Below, piece after piece: positions 37,318-46,402 of a stretch of 64,000 nucleotides of DNA. The notes beneath the pieces are model-generated. The model had not been told where the DNA came from and ran no database searches. It saw only the letters and a program-made list of their open reading frames with translations. Position numbers and translations under genes: made by a program. Within the stretch, counting starts at the first letter, position 1; each line of letters opens with the position of its first letter. This DNA comes from Thiomicrospira aerophila AL3 (lineage in GTDB: Bacteria > Pseudomonadota > Gammaproteobacteria > Thiomicrospirales > Thiomicrospiraceae). The stretch spans positions 2,094,360 through 2,158,359 of the forward strand of contig NZ_CP007030.1 of assembly GCF_000227665.2 (NCBI RefSeq), written 5' to 3'.

Positions 37318-38671
37318 TCTAATTTTTTCTCAAAAAGACACCATTGTGGCCTTAGCGACACCACCAGGAAGAGGTGGGGTGGGGATTATTCGCGTTTCTG
37401 GACCTGATAGCGATACGATAGCTCAAAAGATACTCGGTAACCTACCTGAAATAAAAAAAGCTCACTACGGTGCCTTCTATGCTCAAAATGGTGAAATACT
37501 TGATCAGGGTATTGCACTGCGATTTAAAGCACCCCATTCATTTACTGGTGAAGATGTTCTAGAACTACAAGGTCACGGTGGCCCAATCATTATGCAGTGG
37601 CTTATTGAAGAAGTCGTTAAACTGGGTGCGCGCCCTGCCAGGCCTGGTGAATTTTCACAACAAGCTTTTTTAAATGACAAACTCGATCTAACCCAAGCAG
37701 AAGCCATTGCCGACCTTATTTCAGCCACTTCAGCTCAAGCCGCAAAAAGTGCCCTAAAGTCATTACAAGGTAATTTTGCGAAAGCCATTAATCAATTGGT
37801 TGAACAGCTCATTAATTTACGTCTTTATGTTGAAGCGGCGATTGATTTTCCTGAAGAAGAAATTGATTTTTTATCAGACGGGCATATTCAACAGCAACTT
37901 AATCTGGTTACAACTCAACTAAATAATGTATTTACTCAAGCGCAACAAGGTGCATTGCTTAGAGAAGGTATGTCAGTAGTTATTTTAGGCCAGCCAAATG
38001 CAGGTAAATCTAGTCTATTAAATGCCTTGTCGGGTGAAGAAACTGCCATCGTTACCGATATTGCCGGTACTACTCGGGATATTGTTAAAGCAGAGATTCA
38101 TCTTGATGGCATGCCATTACATATTCTTGATACTGCAGGGCTTCGTGACACGAATGATGCCGTGGAACAAATTGGTATTGCCCGCGCATGGCAAGCGATT
38201 GAACAGGCAAATCACGTTTTAGTGATGGTGCAAGCCGGTGAAACAATTGATCCTAAAGACCAAGCGATTATTGCTCAATTGCCTCCCAATTTATCGGTTA
38301 CTCTGATAAAAAATAAAATTGATTTAGTCGCCGCTGAACCCTATATCAAGTCAACCGAACAAGGCTATGAAATTGGTTTGTCAGCAAAACATAAACTGGG
38401 TTTAAATCTACTAACGGATCATTTAAAAGCCATTATGGGTTATAAACAGACCAATGAAAGCGTGTTTTTGGCGCGAAAACGTCACCTGGTCGCGCTAGAG
38501 CAAACTCAACATCATCTAAATTTAGCTCAAGCTCAACTCGAAATAGGTGCAGGTGAATTGCTCGCTGAAGAATTACGTTTAGCACAAGAACATTTGAGTG
38601 AAATCACTGGTCGTTTTACCTCTGACGATTTGTTAGGCCGGATTTTTAGTTCGTTTTGCATTGGAAAATGA
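37304..38671 (+). CDS. mnmE: tRNA modification GTPase MnmE
   Basis: A 455-residue protein: an N-terminal tetrahydrofolate-binding domain (about 1-120, [23 protein letters not shown]), a helical domain, and an inserted G domain (about 215-375) with G1 [13 protein letters not shown]3 DTAGLRD and G4 NKID. The C-terminal CIGK is the essential FCIGK motif. With MnmG it adds the (carboxymethyl)aminomethyl group to wobble U34 of certain tRNAs. No ATG is available: TTG at 37304 (or 37310) is used, overlapping mlaA by 14 bp. A CAGGCCTG palindrome at 37639 encodes RPGE. Confidence 0.97.
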   Translation: MTLTNLIFSQKDTIVALATPPGRGGVGIIRVSGPDSDTIAQKILGNLPEIKKAHYGAFYAQNGEILDQGIALRFKAPHSFTGEDVLELQGHGGPIIMQWLIEEVVKLGARPARPGEFSQQAFLNDKLDLTQAEAIADLISATSAQAAKSALKSLQGNFAKAINQLVEQLINLRLYVEAAIDFPEEEIDFLSDGHIQQQLNLVTTQLNNVFTQAQQGALLREGMSVVILGQPNAGKSSLLNALSGEETAIVTDIAGTTRDIVKAEIHLDGMPLHILDTAGLRDTNDAVEQIGIARAWQAIEQANHVLVMVQAGETIDPKDQAIIAQLPPNLSVTLIKNKIDLVAAEPYIKSTEQGYEIGLSAKHKLGLNLLTDHLKAIMGYKQTNESVFLARKRHLVALEQTQHHLNLAQAQLEIGAGELLAEELRLAQEHLSEITGRFTSDDLLGRIFSSFCIGK

Positions 38672-38686
38672 TTTATAGTTATTCAT

Positions 38687-40648
38687 GTGAAATGGTCAAA
38701 GCTTGTTACAAACTTTTCAATTGGATGTAAACCCGTCTTCATCCCCGCTGTTGGATTATTGCTCTCGCTCTTAATCTTGACCCTGCTAGTGCCTAATGGT
38801 ATGGCACAATTTTTCTCTAGCAGCCTGGCATCAGTCACCCAAAATTTTGGCTGGATGATTATTTTAGCTGTTGCATTATTTTTAATAGGCTTACTCGTTA
38901 TTGCTTTTTCGCCTTGGGGACAAATACCACTTGGGCCTGATCAAACAGTGGCTAAGTATCCATTTTGGATATGGCTAGCGATGATTTTTTCAGCAGGGTA
39001 TGGCATTGCGTTGTTATTTTTTGGGGTGGCAGAACCGGTCATGCACTACCTTAATCCGCCAAATTTAGATATAGATGCAAATCAGCTTGCCCAACAGGCT
39101 ATGCAAATAGCGTATTTTCATTGGGGTTTTCATATTTGGGCTATTTATGGGCTAGTTGGTTTAAGTCTAGCTTATTTTAGTTATCGTCATAAATTGCCAT
39201 TAGCATTACGATCTTGTTTTTACCCATTGATTGGCCAACGCATAAATGGGCCGATTGGTCATAGTATTGATGTGATTGCTATTTTAGCAACTACACTAGG
39301 TTTGGCGACCACACTTGGCTTGTCAGTGAGCCAAATTAATGCCGGTTTAAATAGCATTTGGCCAAGTATTCCGCTTGCGACGCCTGTTCAAATATCGATT
39401 ATCCTAGTTCTGACTATGCTGGCTATGCTCTCTGTTGCCGCCGGTTTAGATAAGGGGATTAAACGACTATCTGTCATTAATATGTCACTGGCTATTGTGT
39501 TGTTAATTACCGTCGCAATAGCAGGTCCTACACTGATTATTTTAGAAAGGTTTATTGAAAATACCGGTTTATATCTAAGCGGATTAGTTGCGCGAACCTT
39601 TAATTTGCAAGCCTATTCAAGTTCAGATTGGTTAGGTAACTGGACATTATTTATCTTTGCTTGGACGATTGCTTGGGCACCCTTTGTCGGCTTGTTTATT
39701 GCCAAAATAAGCCAAGGGCGAACGCTTCGTGAATTTGTCTTTGGAGTGTTGCTTGTCCCAGTCAGTTTTACCTTTTTATGGTTTTCAGTATTTGGCGATA
39801 CATCGTTGTTTTTAATTGAACAGCAAGGCTCCACTCATCTTGCTGAACAGGTGCAACAAGATTATAGTTTGGCGCTGTTTGCCTTATTTGCTGAATTGCA
39901 ACTGGGTATTTGGATATCCATTCTAGCCATGTTACTTATCATGACTTTTTTTATTACTTCAGCGGATTCTGGTGCTTTAGTATTGGCGAGTTTATCGAGT
40001 GGTGGGGATTTAGAAACAGCGCTTTGGCAGAGGTTATTTTGGGCAGGCCTGCTAGGTGCTATTGCATCGGGTCTGCTATTAGCAGGTGGATTGGGTGCAT
40101 TACAGACCGCATCAATTTTAAGTGCGGTTCCATTTACCCTGGTCATGCTATTGATGTTAGTTGCTTTGTTTAAAGCCTTGCAAGCTGAACAACAACGTCA
40201 CACTATACTCCATGAAACATCCCCTAATTACGATGCAATGTCTTGGAAGGCGCGATTGAAAGCCTTAAATAAACCGACTAGCAAACAGCAACTTGATCAG
40301 TTTTTTGACCAAACTTTAATACCGATAGTGAATCAAGTCGTTGCCTCTATGCAGCAGCAAGGCTGGCAGATTAAGATGACATTAGATCCTCAAAAAACAC
40401 AGTTAGAGTTGCGAGTAGAATTTGATGACAATGCACAATCGCCTTTTATTTATGGCGTGGTAAAACGACAACTAACTGATAATAGTATGTCTGTTTACCA
40501 TGCAGATGTTTATTTAAATTCCGGGCCGCAAGCAATCGATCTCTATGGTTGGGATCAAGAGTCGATAGCCGAAGATATTATTAAACATTTTGAAGCCTAT
40601 CTTGCTTTTCAACAGCAATCAAAATTAAACTTACCTTGGCAAACTTAA
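38687..40648 (+). CDS. BCCT family transporter (choline/betaine/carnitine type)
   Basis: A 653-residue membrane protein with about 12 helices in the first 510 residues and a long soluble C-terminal tail (about 515-653). FFGVAEPVMHYLNPP near residue 120 and HWGFHIWAIYGLVGL near 158 are BCCT hallmarks, and SAGYGIALLFF fits the betaine-binding region. The extended tail resembles BetT-type carriers, which use it for osmotic control. Sodium- or proton-coupled uptake of a quaternary ammonium osmolyte is the likely role. The start is GTG at 38687, 15 bp after mnmE. It is followed by tsaC. A CAGGCCTG palindrome is at 40044. Confidence 0.9.
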   Translation: MKWSKLVTNFSIGCKPVFIPAVGLLLSLLILTLLVPNGMAQFFSSSLASVTQNFGWMIILAVALFLIGLLVIAFSPWGQIPLGPDQTVAKYPFWIWLAMIFSAGYGIALLFFGVAEPVMHYLNPPNLDIDANQLAQQAMQIAYFHWGFHIWAIYGLVGLSLAYFSYRHKLPLALRSCFYPLIGQRINGPIGHSIDVIAILATTLGLATTLGLSVSQINAGLNSIWPSIPLATPVQISIILVLTMLAMLSVAAGLDKGIKRLSVINMSLAIVLLITVAIAGPTLIILERFIENTGLYLSGLVARTFNLQAYSSSDWLGNWTLFIFAWTIAWAPFVGLFIAKISQGRTLREFVFGVLLVPVSFTFLWFSVFGDTSLFLIEQQGSTHLAEQVQQDYSLALFALFAELQLGIWISILAMLLIMTFFITSADSGALVLASLSSGGDLETALWQRLFWAGLLGAIASGLLLAGGLGALQTASILSAVPFTLVMLLMLVALFKALQAEQQRHTILHETSPNYDAMSWKARLKALNKPTSKQQLDQFFDQTLIPIVNQVVASMQQQGWQIKMTLDPQKTQLELRVEFDDNAQSPFIYGVVKRQLTDNSMSVYHADVYLNSGPQAIDLYGWDQESIAEDIIKHFEAYLAFQQQSKLNLPWQT

Positions 40649-40670
40649 TCCATTATTTAAAGGCAAAAAA

Positions 40671-41192
40671 TTGTTACCAAATCTCTTCGCTTATCCGACT
40701 GAAGCGGTATATGGTTTGGGTTGCGACCCATTAGATGAATCGGCTGTGTTGGCGATTTTAAAATTAAAACAACGTCCGGTCGAAAAGGGTTTAATTCTCG
40801 TCGCTGCAGATATGACTGCTTTGGCAAAATTCGCTGATGTTTTTAATCCGCAATGGTCGGACAGGTTGCTGCAGGCCTGGTCAGATACCCAACGTGCCGT
40901 GACCTGGGTGGTGCCTAAAACCCAGGTCTGCCCCGTTTGGATCAGTGGTCAACATAACAGTGTGGCGGTGCGCGTATCTCATCATCCATTAGTTAAGCAA
41001 CTTGCTCAAACCATGCCTGATGGAGTGATGGTGTCAACTTCGGCGAATCCAGCCAGTTTGGAGCCGGCACGTTCAGCTGCAGAAGTTAAACATTATTTTG
41101 GTGAACAGCTTTATTGTGTGGCCGGTGAACTCGGTGGTTTAGCTCAGCCATCTGAAATTTGGGACGCGATGAGTTTGTCACGTTTACGTTAA
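40671..41192 (+). CDS. tsaC: Threonylcarbamoyl-AMP synthase (TsaC/YrdC)
   Basis: A 173-residue cytoplasmic protein of the short TsaC type. Family segments are YPTEAVYGLGCDPLDE (about 7-22), LKLKQRPVEKGLILVA, TWVVPKT and VAVRVSHHPLVKQL, followed by STSANPASLEPA. It makes threonylcarbamoyl-AMP from threonine, bicarbonate and ATP for t6A37 of ANN-decoding tRNAs. The start is TTG at 40671 with an AAAGG-like site about 11 bases upstream; no in-frame ATG precedes the conserved core. It converges on the iron permease gene with 19 bp between stops. A CAGGCCTG palindrome at 40872 encodes QAWS. Confidence 0.93.
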   Translation: MLPNLFAYPTEAVYGLGCDPLDESAVLAILKLKQRPVEKGLILVAADMTALAKFADVFNPQWSDRLLQAWSDTQRAVTWVVPKTQVCPVWISGQHNSVAVRVSHHPLVKQLAQTMPDGVMVSTSANPASLEPARSAAEVKHYFGEQLYCVAGELGGLAQPSEIWDAMSLSRLR

Positions 41193-41211
41193 GGTTTTCT
41201 GCTAACCTGCT

Positions 41212-42840
41212 TTAAGCAAAGGGTTCGGGGTTTTTGGCGCGGGAAGGCTGATAGTATTTATTTATAAATGCGACGCCTAGTAAAGCAATTAATCCTAACC
41301 CAAGTAGCATCAAGGCGGGTAATGCAGCCTGATCATACAGCCCTTCACTGCTTAGTTCATAAACGCGTATCGCAAGCGTATCCCAACCGTAGGGGCGCAA
41401 TAAGTAAGTGGCGGGTAATTCTTTCATCACATCAACGGCGACCATAAAAGCCGCAATAACCAGGCCTGGTTTCAGGATAGGTAAATAAATTCGGCTGATG
41501 AGTTGTTGTTGATTCGCGCCTAAACTGCGAGCAGCTTCAATCATAGAAGGTGTAATGGTATCAAAATGGCTTTCTATTGGTCCGTAAGCCACGGCTAGAA
41601 AACGAACGGTATAAGCGAGTAACAAGGCCAACACGCCACTGCTTAACCATATACCGTAGCCAGGAGCAAGCTTTTCACCCATCTCGATAATTAACAGCAT
41701 AATTCCGACAGCGAGTACCGATCCAGGTAACGCATAACCTAAATTAGCAAAACGCAGTCCAAGCTTACTTGCTAGGGATAATTTCGTGTGGCTGCGCACA
41801 GCGTTAAGTAAGATAGCTAGTGAAACAGTCAACAACGCAGCAACACCAGCTAGGGTAAAGGTATTACCCATCCAATCAAAATAACGCCTATCCCATTCAA
41901 TGCTAAACGCCTCCCAAGCCCAAATAAGCAATTGAATAAGCGGCAATATAAAGGCTAAAAATACCACTAAGCTGATTATGATCGTGACAGACCACCCAGC
42001 TAAACCGGTTAATTTATAAGGACGATAACTAATTCGGTGACGCGCATCATAACGCGCACGGCCACGACTAAAGCGTTCAATAAAAATGAGCAACACGGCA
42101 ATGACTAATAACAAGGTCGAGAGCTGGGCGGCCACTTGCAATGAACGAAAATTTTCCCAGACGCTAAAAATAGCACTGGTTAAAGTGTGATAGTTATAGA
42201 GCGTAACGGTACCAAAATCGGCTAGGGTTTCCATCAGGGCAAGCATGGCACCGGCAGCAATAGCAGGCCTGGCTAATGGCAAGCTTACTTTCCAGAACAC
42301 TTGCCAGCCATTCATACCCATTAAGCGCGCGCTTTCAATCAAAGCGCTATTTTGCGCATAAAAAGCTGTCCGAGCTAGCATATAAACATAGGGATAGAGT
42401 ACGAGTGTCATAACAATAACGAGAGTTAAACCATAGGCACGAATATCTAAACCTGCCCAACCGAAAGTATCGCGCAACCAGGTTTGCACCGGTCCAGGAA
42501 AATCAAAGATACCTAAATAGATAAAACCCAGTACATAGGCGGGCAAGGCAAAGGGTAAAAACAGTAGCCACTCTAATATTTTACGTCCGGGAAACTCACA
42601 TAAAGTAACGGCCCAAGCCAGTGCCACACCAAGTAAAGTGACACCAATAGCCACCCCAAATAATAGTAGTAATGTATTGCTAACTATACTACCTAGTCGG
42701 GTTTGATAAAGATGTATCCAAATATCAGAGCTAGGTTCAAACCAACTGGCTAAAATACGCAATAAGGGCAGACTGATAACCAGTATCAGTGCCCAAAATG
42801 CGAGTTGCCAAGGGGATAGGCGTGGAAAACTCATTCCCAC
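41212..42840 (-). CDS. fbpB: Ferric iron ABC transporter permease (FbpB/FutB-like)
   Basis: A 542-residue fused permease with about 12 membrane helices. Two EAA loops for contact with the ATPase are visible: ALIESARLMGMNGWQVFWKVSLPLARPAI near residue 175 in the first half and MIEAARSLGANQQQLISRIYLPILKPGL near 435 in the second. This tandem architecture is typical of the FbpB/FutB/SfuB ferric transporters. It is the last gene of the iron cluster, 24 bp after the binding protein. CAGGCCTG palindromes are at 41461 and 42264. Confidence 0.92.
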   Translation of the reverse strand: MGMSFPRLSPWQLAFWALILVISLPLLRILASWFEPSSDIWIHLYQTRLGSIVSNTLLLLFGVAIGVTLLGVALAWAVTLCEFPGRKILEWLLFLPFALPAYVLGFIYLGIFDFPGPVQTWLRDTFGWAGLDIRAYGLTLVIVMTLVLYPYVYMLARTAFYAQNSALIESARLMGMNGWQVFWKVSLPLARPAIAAGAMLALMETLADFGTVTLYNYHTLTSAIFSVWENFRSLQVAAQLSTLLLVIAVLLIFIERFSRGRARYDARHRISYRPYKLTGLAGWSVTIIISLVVFLAFILPLIQLLIWAWEAFSIEWDRRYFDWMGNTFTLAGVAALLTVSLAILLNAVRSHTKLSLASKLGLRFANLGYALPGSVLAVGIMLLIIEMGEKLAPGYGIWLSSGVLALLLAYTVRFLAVAYGPIESHFDTITPSMIEAARSLGANQQQLISRIYLPILKPGLVIAAFMVAVDVMKELPATYLLRPYGWDTLAIRVYELSSEGLYDQAALPALMLLGLGLIALLGVAFINKYYQPSRAKNPEPFA

Positions 42841-42864
42841 CCAAATAGTTTAGTGATAGAAGGT

Positions 42865-43905
42865 TTAATCATAACTAATACGATCAGCCAATTTAGTGGC
42901 TGCTTGTTGTTGTTCACCGAGTACCGCTAGATTGAGTTGGTCTTGAATAAACTGACCCCAAGCGGCGACTTGTGGATCAATCTCAGTGTTGGGTTTAGCA
43001 GGGTATTCACGGTTTAATGCGCCAAAAATTTGTTGTGCTTGGTCACTGGCTAACCATTCAATCAATTGACGCGCCCCATCAGGATTTTTAGCGTGTTTAG
43101 TAATACCGGCACCTGATACATTCACATGAGTTCCGGTGCTATTCTGATTAGCCCAAGCCAGTGTTAAAGGGGTGTCAAGATTTTCAGCTTCTAAGCGACC
43201 AAAATAGTAGGTGTTTACCAGGCCTACATCACATTGTCCGGCTAAAATAGCATCCATAACATTCGCATCACGAGAATGAGGACGCGCTGCTAAATTATTC
43301 ACCCAACCCTGAGCGATTTCTTCAGTGCGCTGTTCGCCATGATGCGCAATTAAACTGGCTAATAATGATTTGGTATAGACTGAGCTGGAAGAACGCAAAC
43401 ACAAGCGTCCCTGCCATTTTGGATCGGCTAGGTTTGCGTAGTCTGTTAATTCGGCAGGATCAACGCGATCTTTGTGATAGACAAAGGTTCTGGCACGAAT
43501 GGATAAACCCGTCCATAGATCGTTTGGATCGCGCAAATGTGCTGGAATGGTTTCATTAATCAGTGCACTATTAAGCGGTTGGAATAGGTCTTGATCAGCG
43601 GCATACCAAAGGTTGCCGGCATCAACGGTAATCAGCAGGTCTGCTGGGGTTTGACGGCCTTCTGCTTTGAGTCGCTCAACCATGGCATTGGCATTACCGG
43701 TTTGAAATTGCACCGGAACCCCCGTTTCTTCGGTAAAGCGCTCAAATAAAGGTCTAATTAAGTGCTCAGCACGGGCACTGTACACTACCACGGGTTCAAT
43801 GGCAGTCGCGGCTGAATTGGGCTGATCATCGCGGCTACATCCCGTAACAGCTACCAGGCCCAGTGTGATAACAACTGTTTTTAACACTAACCACGGATGT
43901 TTCAT
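42865..43905 (-). CDS. fbpA: Ferric iron ABC transporter substrate-binding lipoprotein
   Basis: A 346-residue exported binding protein with a lipobox VAVTGC at about residue 23, so probably membrane-anchored. The mature protein has the FbpA/FutA fold (VVVYSARAEHLIRPLFERF; LCLRSSSSVYTKSLLASL), and the tandem iron-binding tyrosines fall at 233-234 in LVNTYYFGRLE. It delivers Fe3+ to the downstream permease. AAGGAA precedes the ATG. An intrinsic terminator separates it from the ATPase gene upstream, suggesting unequal expression of the two. Confidence 0.93.
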   Translation of the reverse strand: MKHPWLVLKTVVITLGLVAVTGCSRDDQPNSAATAIEPVVVYSARAEHLIRPLFERFTEETGVPVQFQTGNANAMVERLKAEGRQTPADLLITVDAGNLWYAADQDLFQPLNSALINETIPAHLRDPNDLWTGLSIRARTFVYHKDRVDPAELTDYANLADPKWQGRLCLRSSSSVYTKSLLASLIAHHGEQRTEEIAQGWVNNLAARPHSRDANVMDAILAGQCDVGLVNTYYFGRLEAENLDTPLTLAWANQNSTGTHVNVSGAGITKHAKNPDGARQLIEWLASDQAQQIFGALNREYPAKPNTEIDPQVAAWGQFIQDQLNLAVLGEQQQAATKLADRISYD

Positions 43906-43942
43906 GTCTATTCCTTAACAAGTTAGCAAAGGTTAAATTAAA

Positions 43943-43965
43943 AAAACGCCGATGTACGGCGTTTT
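43943..43965 (-). terminator. Intrinsic terminator between ATPase and binding-protein genes
   Basis: AAAACGCCG and CGGCGTTTT form a 9-bp stem with a 5-base loop; on the minus strand it is followed by further T residues. It lies 22 bases after the ATPase stop and 38 before the binding-protein start, inside what would otherwise be a single operon. Confidence 0.75.
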
Positions 43966-43987
43966 GATGGTCTAAAAAAGCGATGAA

Positions 43988-44650
43988 TTAAGCGGCAGTT
44001 TGAATCCAATTATTTAGCGAAACATCTTCTAAGGCTGCATAACGATCGCACATCAGTTCGGCTTCTCGTTGAGTATGTGTCACTAAAATCGCGGCCGTTT
44101 TTTGTTGTTTTAGCAAGGCTTTGATTTCAACAGCAAGATGCTCACTAAGGGCCTTGTCTAAACTCGAAAATGGTTCGTCAAATAAAATTAAGCTAGGCTT
44201 AGGGGCTAAGGCACGAGCTAATGCGACACGTTGTTGCTGGCCACCGGAAAGTTCATGCGGGTAACGATCACCCATGCCGTCTAAACGAATCAGTTCTAAT
44301 AATTCATTAACACGTTTTTGGCGCTCAGTTTTAGTCAATTTGGTTAGACCAAAAGCAATATTGCCAGCTACAGTTAAGTGTGGAAACAGTGAGTTGTCTT
44401 GAAACACCATGCCGACACCGCGTTTTTCCGGCGGCATAAAGCATTTACAGTTGCACAAACAGGCATTATTAAGACAGATTTCGCCTTTGGCCAATTCAAC
44501 GAATCCGGCAATAGCTCGAAGGAGTGTACTTTTGCCGCAGCCGCTTGGGCCAAGAATGCCGACAATTTCACCCGCCGCAATGTCTAGATTAAACTGATCT
44601 AGAATCGGCGTTTGATTGTATACAACTTGAATATCACTGATTTTTAGCAT
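43988..44650 (-). CDS. fbpC: Ferric iron ABC transporter ATPase (FbpC-like, short)
   Basis: A 220-residue ABC ATPase: Walker A GPSGCGKST (about 34-42), Q-loop VFQDNSLFPHLTV, signature LSGGQQQRVALARA (about 136), Walker B LILFDEPFSSLD and the H-loop VTHTQ. It lacks the C-terminal regulatory domain of about 120 residues found in full-length FbpC, so it cannot be iron-inhibited through that domain. An unusual CLCNCKCF cluster with three Cys lies near residues 63-70. It energises the permease encoded two genes downstream. A possible promoter is TTGCAA-17-TAAATT on the minus strand, ending about 35 bases before the start. Confidence 0.9.
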   Translation of the reverse strand: MLKISDIQVVYNQTPILDQFNLDIAAGEIVGILGPSGCGKSTLLRAIAGFVELAKGEICLNNACLCNCKCFMPPEKRGVGMVFQDNSLFPHLTVAGNIAFGLTKLTKTERQKRVNELLELIRLDGMGDRYPHELSGGQQQRVALARALAPKPSLILFDEPFSSLDKALSEHLAVEIKALLKQQKTAAILVTHTQREAELMCDRYAALEDVSLNNWIQTAA

Positions 44651-44782
44651 AATTTCGCCATTAGTAAAAAATCTATGTTGCTAATTTAAGCTAAATGATA
44701 GTGAGTTGCAATAGTTAAAAGCATTTATTTATTTTATGACTTCATCACTTTTCGTTAATAAAAACTATTTTCATAATTGCTG

Positions 44783-46402
44783 CTAAGTTGGATAAAGCGC
44801 GGCTAACTGATTTGCGGCCTGCTGGCTTGCACTAGGATGGGCTTGATGCCAGTCTAAAATAGCGGCATAAAGCTCTTCTGTTGCCTGATCTAAGGCTTGT
44901 TCTGTTGGCAATTCTGCCCGATATTTTAGAGCTTCAATGGCTTGCAGCACTTGGTATAGTGTTGGTGCTTGATGCGGCATGGCGGCAAGTGGATGGCCTT
45001 GTAGTTGCCACCATTTTTTTAGCCAGTCACTTTGCTGTAGCACACTGAGCGTTTTAAATTCTGCCAAACTAGGCAGTTTATTAGGATCAATATCCCTGGT
45101 CACTGCTTGTGTGTTGTTCATAGCCATTAAGGGCTGACCACGTCGATACCATAACCATAAGGTGATTAACCAGAGGCTTGCAAATAAGCCGGTTAAAACT
45201 GGCCAATAGTAAGCGGTTGATTGGCTAGTGACAGCCGTATCTGGTAGCCATTCAGCGATGGGTGCCTCTAGATGGGTAGCTGGTAATACTGTAATGGTTC
45301 GCGCATTAAGCCGAGCTATTTCTAAGCTGTCTGTGGTGGTGTTCCACCAGGGTAGGGTTATTTCGCTCAACTCAATATCCCCGGCTTGTTGAAACACCGC
45401 GGTAAAGTTTTGTTGTTTACCACTACTGATACCTTGTTGACCGCTGTGTTGGTTTTGTCCAATCGGGTCAGCGTAAACGCGAAATCCTTCCTGTTCTTTA
45501 AAAACAGGGTCTGGCAGTTGGCTAGCTTGTAGGCCGACCGCTTCAAGTGTAATGCGACGGCTAAGTGTATCGCCAACATTAAAGGCACCGGTAATTTGCC
45601 AGTCCTGCTTGAGTTGAACTTGACGAGCCGGTAGCCAAGTCGCATCAGCTGGAAAACTTGCCGGAATAGGTTTAACTTGCAGTGTCAGCCCATTCGAACG
45701 TGATTGAAATACCTCTATTTGGCGTTGACGTAACAGTGCCCCTTCGAAGTTTTTTGGTGTAATAGTGAGTTCACCACTCTTTTGCGGATAAAGTGCATAC
45801 ACCCATTCAATGACACGATAGAGTCGGTCATCGACCAGGGTTTCAAATTGATTCTGGTTGACTAAACGTTCGCTTAAAAAATCATTAAACACCGGCATAT
45901 CGACCGAGCCGCGTCGCAGGGAGCCGAGATAGTAAAGTCTGAGCGTATAGAGGACTTCTTGTTGCACATAAGGGGTTTCGGTAGACACCTCGGCGGTCAT
46001 AAAGGTCACCCGATAATCGGCTGTGGCGGCACGTGTTTCTAGTACCTCAACACTTAAGGCTTCACTGGTGACATTTTCAACGCTAAAAGCCGGAATAGTG
46101 ATGACACCGGTTCGCCTTGGCATTAATGCCACTTCCCACAAGGTCGTACCAGTGGGTTGACCATTTATAACCCGTAATTGGCTGGACGCTTGGCGGCTTA
46201 GAATTTCAAAGTCATCCATCAGCACCGAAAAATCGGGTCCACGAGTAGTGGTTTGAAAATTAGCTAAGACTTTAAGATTGACAATTTCTCCTTGGTTAAC
46301 CTTGGCGGCTTCAAGTTCGGCGCTTAGGGTACGATCTGACCAGTTGGCAGTTGCAAGCATGGGCATTAACATGAAACTCAGTAATAAAATGAGTCTTTGC
46401 AT
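44783..46402 (-). CDS. batD: BatD-like oxygen-tolerance membrane protein
   Basis: A protein of about 539 residues with a signal peptide (ending about residue 20, ATANW), a large periplasmic beta-rich region (to about 400) of the BatD/DUF7939 kind (VLMDDFEILSRQ; GTTLWEVALMPRRTGVITIP), and one membrane helix near 413-435 followed by a cytoplasmic tail. Bat proteins accompany MoxR ATPases and are linked to aerotolerance and periplasmic protein handling in Bacteroides and others. The ATG at 46402 overlaps the preceding stop (TAATG); an ATG two codons earlier is also possible. It is last in a six-gene operon. Confidence 0.85.
   Translation of the reverse strand: MQRLILLLSFMLMPMLATANWSDRTLSAELEAAKVNQGEIVNLKVLANFQTTTRGPDFSVLMDDFEILSRQASSQLRVINGQPTGTTLWEVALMPRRTGVITIPAFSVENVTSEALSVEVLETRAATADYRVTFMTAEVSTETPYVQQEVLYTLRLYYLGSLRRGSVDMPVFNDFLSERLVNQNQFETLVDDRLYRVIEWVYALYPQKSGELTITPKNFEGALLRQRQIEVFQSRSNGLTLQVKPIPASFPADATWLPARQVQLKQDWQITGAFNVGDTLSRRITLEAVGLQASQLPDPVFKEQEGFRVYADPIGQNQHSGQQGISSGKQQNFTAVFQQAGDIELSEITLPWWNTTTDSLEIARLNARTITVLPATHLEAPIAEWLPDTAVTSQSTAYYWPVLTGLFASLWLITLWLWYRRGQPLMAMNNTQAVTRDIDPNKLPSLAEFKTLSVLQQSDWLKKWWQLQGHPLAAMPHQAPTLYQVLQAIEALKYRAELPTEQALDQATEELYAAILDWHQAHPSASQQAANQLAALYPT

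Noticed and set aside
44651..44720. Possible Fur box upstream of the iron transporter ATPase
   Set aside because: Only fragments such as AATGATAG are present; there is no run of three GATAAT-like hexamers, so a Fur site cannot be supported.
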